The notes under the pieces: model-generated | Databases searched by the model: none | The model's input: only the letters and a program-made list of their open reading frames with translations | Told to the model about the DNA's origin: nothing | Assembly (NCBI GenBank): GCA_007134625.1 | Contig: SLKL01000333.1 | Span: forward strand, 1 to 5,301 | Source of the DNA: Saprospiraceae bacterium | GTDB taxonomy: Bacteria; Bacteroidota; Bacteroidia; Chitinophagales; Saprospiraceae | DNA length: 5,301 nucleotides | Direction: 5' to 3' | Made by a program: the position numbers and the translations under genes | In this document: positions 1-4,105 of the stretch, in pieces | Layout: each line of letters starts with the position of its first letter | Position numbering within the stretch: position 1 is the stretch's first letter

Positions 1-394
1 CGTGATTCTCGGCACAGGTGGAGCGGCAGCAGCTATACAGTCAGCTATAGAAAAACAGGGGGGCGAGTCAATAATGATTTCAAGGTCTCAGGACGTTGGA
101 AATTTTACTTATGCCGATCTGTGGAAAAATGGAAGCATACTCCAATCCGTTGACATAATAATAAATTGTACTCCGCTCGGCACCTTTCCGAAGACAGAAA
201 AATCACCCGATATACCCTACCATCAACTTTATTCTGATCAAATACTTTACGATCTTGTTTATAATCCATCAGAAACCGTATTTTTGAGGCGCGGAAAAGA
301 AGCCGGATGCAGAATCATTAATGGATATGAAATGCTCTGTAATCAGGCTGAATTATCCCGGGAAATTTGGACCTCTTTTATGAAAGATGCTTAA
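1..394 (+). CDS. aroE: Shikimate dehydrogenase (NADP+), C-terminal half, cut by the window edge
   Basis: Cytoplasmic enzyme of the shikimate pathway that reduces 3-dehydroshikimate to shikimate with NADPH on the way to chorismate and aromatic amino acids. The visible 130 residues are the nucleotide-binding and C-terminal part. The glycine-rich LGTGGAAAAI loop is at the very start, NCTPLGTFP at about residues 55-63, YDLVYNP at 83-89, and NGYEML followed by a conserved Gln at 107-115. These are the standard AroE landmarks in the right order. The family is usually about 250 residues, so roughly 120 N-terminal residues, including the catalytic Lys and Asp, lie left of the window. The GTG at position 2 encodes the Val before the glycine loop and is not a start. 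The frame ends with TAA at 392-394. The proline dehydrogenase gene follows after 66 bp on the same strand. A shared transcript is possible, but no functional link is evident. Confidence 0.95.
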   Translation, partial: VILGTGGAAAAIQSAIEKQGGESIMISRSQDVGNFTYADLWKNGSILQSVDIIINCTPLGTFPKTEKSPDIPYHQLYSDQILYDLVYNPSETVFLRRGKEAGCRIINGYEMLCNQAELSREIWTSFMKDA

Positions 395-460
395 CAAAAA
401 GTACCAAGTGGTAGTTAATGTAATGCACTCCTGAATTATTTTTATTTAGACAAATAACTA

Positions 461-1639
461 ATGGGTAAAGTAGATTTTTCAGATACTCAGATTGCCTTCG
501 AATCTAAAACAGACAAGGAATTGAAATTCATGGAATTCCTTTTCAGGATGATGAGCAAGCAAAAGCTCACCAATTTTGCATCCTCTATAGGTCTGAAGTT
601 CGTTAAATGGGGATTTCCGGGAGTTCGTTATTTCGTTGAAAAGACCATTTTTAGCCATTTTTGCGGTGGAAAAAGTTTAGAGGACAGTATTAGCACCATA
701 ATGGATTTAGAAAAATATGGGGTAGCTACGGTATTAGATTACGGAGCTGAAGGAAGTGAAGATGAGGAAGACTTCGAACGCACTCTAAGACAAACCATAA
801 AATCTATAGATTTTGCAGGGAGTTATCCATCCGTCCCTGTTTTGAGTACGAAAGTAACCGGTATTGCACGAACCCAATTGTTAAAAGATTACCAGAAAAA
901 AAGGGGAAACTTAGAATTAGAGGAGTTACAGGAATTTAACCGTGCTTATGAAAGGCTGGATAAGATTTGCAAAGCTGCCTCTGAAAAAGGGGTGGGCATA
1001 ATGATTGATGCAGAGGAAAGCCCAATTCAGGATTCCATTGATTTTCTGGTAGAAAAAATGATGGAGAAACACAACAAAAACAAAGTAGTAGTTTATCAGA
1101 CCTTCCAGATGTATAGACGAGATAAACTGGATTATTTAAAAAAGCTTTTCAAGGATGCCAATGAAAAAGGGTATCTGCTCGGTGCAAAATTAGTACGTGG
1201 TGCGTATATGGAAAAAGAGCGCAAATGGGCAAAAGAAGGCGGCTACCCCTCCCCTATTCACGCCACTAAAGCAGATACTGACAATGCCTACAATGAAGGA
1301 ATTAGATTTTGTGTGGAAAACTACGAAAAAATAGCGCTTTGCAATGCGAGTCACAACCTGAGAAGTGCTGAGTTGATGATAGAACTGATTGAAAAAAACG
1401 GCCTTCAAAAGGATCACGCTCATCTGAACTTTTGTCAGTTGTACGGCATGAGTGACTATATAACCTACAATCTGGCAAAAGGTGGTTTTAATGTAGCAAA
1501 ATATGTTCCCTACGGCCCCGTCAAAGAGGTTATCCCCTACCTAATTCGTAGGGCAGAAGAAAATACTACGGTAACCGGAGAAATAGGCAGGGAACATCAA
1601 ATGATACTGGATGAGTTAAACCGAAGGAAGAAGACATAA
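461..1639 (+). CDS. Proline dehydrogenase (FAD-dependent, stand-alone type)
   Basis: Oxidises L-proline to delta-1-pyrroline-5-carboxylate with FAD, passing electrons towards the respiratory chain; this is the first step of proline catabolism. The 392 residues form one ProDH domain with no fused P5C dehydrogenase and no PutA DNA-binding domain. Visible landmarks are K131 (STKVTG), IDAEES at 182-187, YQTFQMYRRD at 212-221, KLVRGAYMEKER at 243-254, NASHN at 295-299, QLYGM at 326-330, YVPYGP at 348-353 and YLIRRAEEN at 360-368. By comparison with E. coli PutA, Y348, Y360, R363, R364 and E367 match the proline-binding Tyr-540, Tyr-552, Arg-555, Arg-556 and Glu-559, with the same internal spacing, so the enzyme should be active. 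The ATG at 461 is preceded by A/T-rich DNA without a Shine-Dalgarno, normal for Bacteroidota. TATTTTTA at 437-444 resembles the -7 box TAnnTTTG but has no good -33 partner. The partner P5C dehydrogenase is not in this window. Confidence 0.95.
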   Translation: MGKVDFSDTQIAFESKTDKELKFMEFLFRMMSKQKLTNFASSIGLKFVKWGFPGVRYFVEKTIFSHFCGGKSLEDSISTIMDLEKYGVATVLDYGAEGSEDEEDFERTLRQTIKSIDFAGSYPSVPVLSTKVTGIARTQLLKDYQKKRGNLELEELQEFNRAYERLDKICKAASEKGVGIMIDAEESPIQDSIDFLVEKMMEKHNKNKVVVYQTFQMYRRDKLDYLKKLFKDANEKGYLLGAKLVRGAYMEKERKWAKEGGYPSPIHATKADTDNAYNEGIRFCVENYEKIALCNASHNLRSAELMIELIEKNGLQKDHAHLNFCQLYGMSDYITYNLAKGGFNVAKYVPYGPVKEVIPYLIRRAEENTTVTGEIGREHQMILDELNRRKKT

Positions 1640-1666
1640 TCTCCACATTTACACAATTAGGCGCTG

Positions 1667-1960
1667 TTAATAAACCTCCACTTTACCAACTACCTCCTCT
1701 CCAAAATGCTGATTGATCTGCTCTTTTAACTGGTGGCGGGACATATTCAATTCGGACTTAAGTGATGCGGATTCAACGTTCAGTCGTAAAACACCATCTC
1801 TAAATGTCACGCGCTTTGTCTGAGATTTCACCAATTCGCCCATGGTTTCTTCCCACCATTTTTTAACGCGAACCTGATTATAGCCCGATGAAAGCTCCTT
1901 CCTGCCAAGGATAGCCTTCAGATTTTGTCCTATTTTCTTTTCATTGTTCTTTTTGAACAT
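1667..1960 (-). CDS. DUF721 / DciA-family protein (probable replicative helicase loader)
   Basis: Small basic protein of the DUF721 family. The family's characterised member, DciA, interacts with the DnaB replicative helicase in bacteria that lack DnaC/DnaI loaders. From the chosen start it is 97 residues: a basic N-terminus (MFKKNNEKKIG), then the domain core with the conserved Trp pair at 35-36, MG at 40-41, a Thr at 48 (SQTKRV), the LRLNVESASLKSEL strand-helix segment at about 58-71, and a C-terminal helix-strand ending in VEVY. The frame extends to ATGs at 1984 and 2020. I prefer 1960 because family members typically begin with a short charged stretch right before the first helix, and the extra residues are hydrophobic and look unrelated. 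The gene converges on proline dehydrogenase with only 27 bp between stops and no hairpin there. In many relatives the gene lies beside recF; here it does not. The family call is firm, while loader function is by homology. Confidence 0.82.
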   Translation of the reverse strand: MFKKNNEKKIGQNLKAILGRKELSSGYNQVRVKKWWEETMGELVKSQTKRVTFRDGVLRLNVESASLKSELNMSRHQLKEQINQHFGEEVVGKVEVY

Positions 1961-2110
1961 TGCGGTTTGCTTAATTGAAAGCATAAAGTTAGAAAAAAAC
2001 GATAAGAAAATAACCACCAATGAGCATTGATAAAAAATGCCCTAAATTATGGATAAACTTTGTGAGAATAATCATCGAATATGGCTGGCAACAATAAGTC
2101 ACTTAAAAAC

Positions 2111-2500
2111 TCAGCTTTTAGTATCTAAAACCCATTTCTCCATCTCATCCTGCCCCAGCTTCCTATAATCAAGAAGCAAAGTCCCTCCTTTTCTTATTTT
2201 TACCCTGATTTTTTTGTTGTCCAGGTCAAAAGTACACCCCCGAATATCTCCAATTTTTAGATTTACCTTTGGTGAGATAAAATCAGGCTTGTAGGTTAAT
2301 CTTTCTTCATTCACTTCAATTATAACATTTTGGGGTAAGAAATCTAAACTCATAAGTAACCAAATCAACCCATAACAAAATAAAAAGCCAACACCCACTG
2401 CCTCAAACCAATTAATACCGCCAGAACCAATATACCTGACAAGCATCCAAATAAGGGCAAAAAACATAAAACCAAAACTGAATAATACTGACTTTTTCAT
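2111..2500 (-). CDS. Small membrane protein, two helices plus possible PH-like cytoplasmic domain
   Basis: I do not recognise a named family. From the ATG at 2500 (MKKSVLF) it is 129 residues. Two hydrophobic segments of about 20 residues (SVLFSFGFMFFALIWMLVRYI and AVGVGFLFCYGLIWLLMSLDF) are joined by a short Gly-rich loop (GSGGIN), forming a helical hairpin. The last 70 residues are polar and predicted by eye to be beta-rich: NVIIEVNEERLTYK, VNLKIGDIRGCTF, KIRVKIRKGGTLLLDYRKL, ending in a short helix with a Trp (MEKWVL). This strand order with an 'I..IRG' turn is reminiscent of bacterial PH-like tails that follow two membrane helices, but that is inference. ATGs at 2527, 2509 and 2506 are alternative starts. 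2500 gives the most typical N-terminus, two Lys before the first helix. The gene stands alone: 150 bp separate its stop from the DciA-like start, and repeats lie upstream. Its role is unknown. Confidence 0.65.
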   Translation of the reverse strand: MKKSVLFSFGFMFFALIWMLVRYIGSGGINWFEAVGVGFLFCYGLIWLLMSLDFLPQNVIIEVNEERLTYKPDFISPKVNLKIGDIRGCTFDLDNKKIRVKIRKGGTLLLDYRKLGQDEMEKWVLDTKS

Positions 2501-2527
2501 TTGCATCATGATAACTGGTGCATACAC

Positions 2528-2642
2528 ACTAGTGCATAGTCCAAATAAATATTGAAATTAAAACATGTAATTAGCCATTTTCTTATTGCTAAAATAACAC
2601 AAATATGTTAATAATTCAGTCCAAATAGGAAATCAGCAAATC
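2528..2642. repeat. A/T-rich intergenic stretch with a 10-bp direct repeat
   Basis: Left part of the 300-bp gap between the small membrane protein and the regulator gene. AGTCCAAATA occurs exactly at 2538-2547 and again at 2618-2627, 80 bp apart. On the minus strand these read TATTTGGACT, upstream of the membrane protein start, and could be protein-binding sites or chance in A/T-rich DNA. I see no coding sequence and no convincing promoter here. Confidence 0.3.
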
Positions 2643-2778
2643 CATTTTTTACCACATAGACAATTTATCAAGCCGTAGGCATGACAATAGAAACATAATT
2701 TTCACATAGTTTCAAATCAGCATTTAAGAATATATGTGTTCTATGTGTCCTATGATCCTATGTGGTTTAGGAAAAATG
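2643..2778. repeat. Palindromic intergenic repeat built of ACATAG/CTATGT units
   Basis: The ends form an inverted repeat: CATTTTT then ACCACATAG at 2643-2659, and CTATGTGGT then AAAAATG at 2758-2778. The 9-bp inner arms are exact. A second exact pair, CACATAG (2703-2709) with CTATGTG (2741-2747), nests inside. On the right, four units of the CTATGTG type recur every 8-9 bp between 2733 and 2765; on the left, ACATAG-like units are more spread out. The whole could fold into a long branched hairpin in DNA or RNA. Similar CACATAG-rich intergenic repeats are, to my knowledge, common in Bacteroidota genomes. No flanking target duplication and no coding capacity were seen, so I call it a REP-like repeat rather than a mobile element. 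Confidence 0.6.
2667..2684 (-). repeat. Third, inverted copy of the TCATGCC...GGCTTGAT hairpin repeat
   Basis: Read on the minus strand this is TCATGCCTACGGCTTGAT. It matches 17 of 18 bases of the plus-strand sequence at 3924-3941 inside the MITE-like element. It lies within the ACATAG repeat and interrupts its unit rhythm between the ACATAGACA and AATAG segments. The single difference falls in the predicted triloop, so the GCC/GGC stem is kept. Confidence 0.6.
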
Positions 2779-2801
2779 TCACTTTTCAGCTTTAAGTGAC
2801 A
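2772..2801 (-). terminator. Rho-independent terminator of the wHTH-phosphoribosyltransferase gene
   Basis: On the minus strand an exact 8-bp stem, TGTCACTT / AAGTGACA (2794-2801 and 2777-2784), closes a 9-nt loop and is followed directly by TTTTT (2776-2772). It lies 26 bp past the TGA stop of the regulator gene in the correct orientation. Its T-run is also the outer AAAAATG arm of the adjoining ACATAG repeat, so the two structures share an edge. Confidence 0.75.
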
Positions 2802-2827
2802 CGTTTGAAAAAGATTTGCTTAAATAA

Positions 2828-3808
2828 TCACACATCCGTAATCACATCAAACCCCTTGTAACTTCCCACCAATGCAAGGCAGCTGACCTTTTCGGCTACG
2901 TTTTTTCTCTTTATTTTTCCTGCGATCTGATTTAAAGTGGCACCACTGCCTACTGCATCATCGATTATCAGTAGATGTCGACATTTTATAGAATCAGTAA
3001 CTGCAAAAGTTTTCTCAGCATTGTTAATGCGCTCTCCGATTCTACTCAGCGATTTTTGAGGTACAGGAATCCTTCCTGAGACTTTATGAATCTTTATCAG
3101 TGGTAAATTAATTTTTAGCGCCACCTCTAAGTATTTCATGATTTGGGTTTCTCTTTTGATGGTCGGAGGTACGAAAGCAATAGCGTCAAAATCCTGCTCC
3201 TTTATCAATTGATCGATGGTGGGCTTGATCTCCTTTACTAATTTTTTCATCAAAAACTTATTCTGAGCTTGCTTGGCAAAATGCAGCAAAGTCCCGAGCT
3301 TGGTTTTCCCAAATCTTTCAATGGCATAAAAATCAAGATAAAACAATTGATCCGGATAGATTTCCTCAAAACCTACCGTACTTTCAAGCTTTTTCATACC
3401 ATTGATGACAAGGGTATCAGCGAAATACTTTTCATATCTTTTCCTTGTTTTTACAAACTCTGAAATGGTTTTGTCCACCGGAAGATTTCTCTTGGTACAC
3501 CATATTGAGAATCCCCTGATTCCATCATACAGCTCCCCCAGCTCAGTAATCATCAGGAAGTGCTTTTGCAGATAGTCTGCGGTATCCTGATTGACATAAA
3601 TCTCCTCCAAATCCTGGAGAATATCAGGCTCTGCTAATCGATAAATAGTTCTGGGTGTCCTGCCAAACTTTTCCACTTCACCTGAGTTCATCAATTGCTT
3701 TAAAGCGATATGAACTCCCTGTTTTGTCACTTCCAAAGTTTTGGAAATTTCCTTTACGGACAACTCTCTTTTTTCATCTAAGAGATTCAGGATTTGTTCT
3801 TTGATCAT
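2828..3808 (-). CDS. Winged-helix regulator fused to a ComF-like phosphoribosyltransferase domain
   Basis: A 326-residue soluble protein, probably a ligand-responsive transcription regulator. Residues 1-58 form a winged helix-turn-helix: a first helix (IKEQILNLLDE), SVKEISKTLE, a recognition helix at about 28-42 (TKQGVHIALKQLMNS), and a basic wing with KFGRTPRTIYRL. Residues about 60-205 are a mostly helical middle part I do not recognise. The C-terminal third resembles ComF-type phosphoribosyltransferases: DAIAFVPPTIKRE at 208-220, QKSLSRIGERINN at 251-263, and the PRPP-binding signature LLIIDDAVGSGATL at 279-292 with both acidic residues intact. The DNA-binding-plus-PRTase layout parallels B. 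subtilis PurR, where PRPP controls repression, but the PRTase subtype and the middle domain differ, so the ligand is open. The ATG at 3808 fits the start of the first helix. A perfect inverted repeat and a possible promoter lie immediately upstream, and a terminator follows the stop, so it is likely a single-gene, autoregulated unit. Confidence 0.8.
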   Translation of the reverse strand: MIKEQILNLLDEKRELSVKEISKTLEVTKQGVHIALKQLMNSGEVEKFGRTPRTIYRLAEPDILQDLEEIYVNQDTADYLQKHFLMITELGELYDGIRGFSIWCTKRNLPVDKTISEFVKTRKRYEKYFADTLVINGMKKLESTVGFEEIYPDQLFYLDFYAIERFGKTKLGTLLHFAKQAQNKFLMKKLVKEIKPTIDQLIKEQDFDAIAFVPPTIKRETQIMKYLEVALKINLPLIKIHKVSGRIPVPQKSLSRIGERINNAEKTFAVTDSIKCRHLLIIDDAVGSGATLNQIAGKIKRKNVAEKVSCLALVGSYKGFDVITDV

Positions 3809-3813
3809 TATTT

Positions 3814-3848
3814 TATTTTTTACTATAAATAGTCAATAGTAAAAAATA
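3814..3848. promoter_or_regulatory. Perfect 13-bp inverted repeat, probable operator of the wHTH-PRTase gene
   Basis: TATTTTTTACTAT (3814-3826) and its exact reverse complement ATAGTAAAAAATA (3836-3848) are separated by 9 bp. The near edge is 5 bp from the start codon at 3808. ATAGT recurs at 3829-3833, 3836-3840 and 3846-3850, giving extra half-sites on one face. A symmetric site this close to a winged-helix gene is a typical autoregulatory operator. A short RNA hairpin in the leader is the alternative, though the stem would be nearly all A-U. Confidence 0.6.
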
Positions 3849-3856
3849 GTTTCAAA
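3824..3856 (-). promoter_or_regulatory. Possible Bacteroidota-type promoter of the wHTH-PRTase gene
   Basis: On the minus strand TTTG (3856-3853) is followed after 21 bp by TATTTATA (3831-3824). The Bacteroidota consensus is TTTG, 19-21 bp, TAnnTTTG. The -33 box and spacing fit, but the -7 box matches only four of six fixed bases. Transcription would start close to the ATG, within the inverted repeat, so a bound repressor would block it. Confidence 0.35.
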
Positions 3857-3883
3857 TGACTAAAAAAATCAAATAATTATGTT

Positions 3884-3891
3884 ATCTAAAG
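3884..3891. repeat. Left 8-bp target-site duplication (ATCTAAAG)
   Basis: ATCTAAAG directly abuts the left terminal repeat of the MITE-like element and is repeated exactly at 4091-4098, directly after the right terminal repeat. Confidence 0.85.
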
Positions 3892-3922
3892 GTAACTATT
3901 TATTAGATGAAAACCTCACAAA

Positions 3923-3985
3923 TTCATGCCTTCGGCTTGATCGAGATTTGGCGGGATTTCATGCTTTTAGCTTGATCAAGATTTG
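3923..3985 (+). repeat. Two-unit 28-bp tandem repeat with conserved mini-hairpin
   Basis: Units at 3923-3950 and 3958-3985 (35-bp period) match at 24 of 28 positions, and all four differences are transitions. Each unit begins TTCATGC, contains a 3-bp stem with a 3-nt loop (GCC-TTC-GGC, then GCT-TTT-AGC), and runs into TTGATC and AGATTTG. Two of the four changes are the two sides of one base pair (C-G to T-A), so pairing is preserved. In the second unit CTTGATCAAG is a perfect 10-bp palindrome. Confidence 0.7.
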
Positions 3986-4003
3986 CAATAGAAAAGCAAA
4001 AAC

Positions 4004-4056
4004 AACTTGTCTCGACTAAACTTGTCTCGGCCTAAAGACGAGAGACGAGATGACAA
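4004..4056. repeat. Nested imperfect hairpin from TTGTCTCG direct repeats
   Basis: AACTTGTCTCG occurs exactly twice (4004-4014, 4019-4029). CGAGA occurs twice in the opposite sense (4039-4043, 4046-4050). The inner pair forms TCTCG / 9-nt loop / CGAGA. The outer pair TTGTCTCG with CGAGA-tg-ACAA (4046-4056) closes over it with a 2-nt bulge. On the minus strand, GTTTTTG follows the structure, so it could weakly terminate transcripts leaving the DUF4157 gene. Confidence 0.45.
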
Positions 4057-4090
4057 AATTTATGCGACATCTAAGGTCGTAAATAGTTAC

Positions 4091-4098
4091 ATCTAAAG
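4091..4098. repeat. Right 8-bp target-site duplication (ATCTAAAG)
   Basis: Exact copy of 3884-3891, directly after the right terminal repeat and 7 bp beyond the stop codon of the DUF4157 gene. Confidence 0.85.
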
Positions 4099-4105
4099 AA
4101 TACTT

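Larger units (their letters stand above)
3892..4090. mobile_element. 199-bp MITE-like element with IS66-type ends
   Basis: The element starts with GTAACTATTTA (3892-3902) and ends with the exact reverse complement TAAATAGTTAC (4080-4090). The terminal similarity continues: TTAGATG at 3903-3909 pairs with CATCTAA at 4068-4074 once a 5-bp block (GGTCG, 4075-4079) present only at the right end is skipped. The flanks carry an exact 8-bp duplication, ATCTAAAG. Ends beginning GTAA and 8-bp duplications are the known habits of the IS66 family. There is no transposase and no meaningful reading frame, so it would have to be mobilised in trans. It fills most of the 297-bp gap between the wHTH-PRTase promoter and the DUF4157 gene, ending 15 bp past that gene's stop. 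Its internal repeats are listed separately. The IS66 assignment rests on end bases and duplication length only. Confidence 0.8.

Noticed and set aside
2..4. GTG as the start codon of the aroE frame
   Set aside because: It encodes the residue just before the conserved glycine loop in the middle of the enzyme, so the gene clearly begins left of the window.
402..413. Palindrome TACCA-AG-TGGTA between aroE and proline dehydrogenase
   Set aside because: Five-bp arms are short enough to arise by chance, there is no T-run for a terminator and no nearby regulator gene.
1190..1423. Minus-strand open frame of 77 codons inside the proline dehydrogenase gene
   Set aside because: It lies fully antisense within a strongly conserved coding region and its translation resembles no protein.
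1961..2020. N-terminal extension of the DciA-like protein to the ATG at 2020
   Set aside because: The extra 20 residues are hydrophobic and not typical of DUF721 proteins, which start with a charged stretch as seen from 1960.
2081..2128. Plus-strand 15-codon frame (MAGNNKSLKNSAFSI) starting between the DciA-like and membrane-protein genes
   Set aside because: Too short to support, overlaps the 3' end of the membrane-protein gene, and has only a poor promoter-like TAAACTTTG upstream. It could be a remnant of a lost divergent gene, but nothing shows it.
3269..3463. Plus-strand open frame of 64 codons inside the wHTH-PRTase gene
   Set aside because: Antisense shadow of a well-supported gene, with no recognisable content.
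3923..3985. CRISPR-like repeat-spacer pattern
   Set aside because: Only two repeats with a 7-bp gap, four mismatches, and no cas genes. It is better explained as a tandem repeat inside the MITE.
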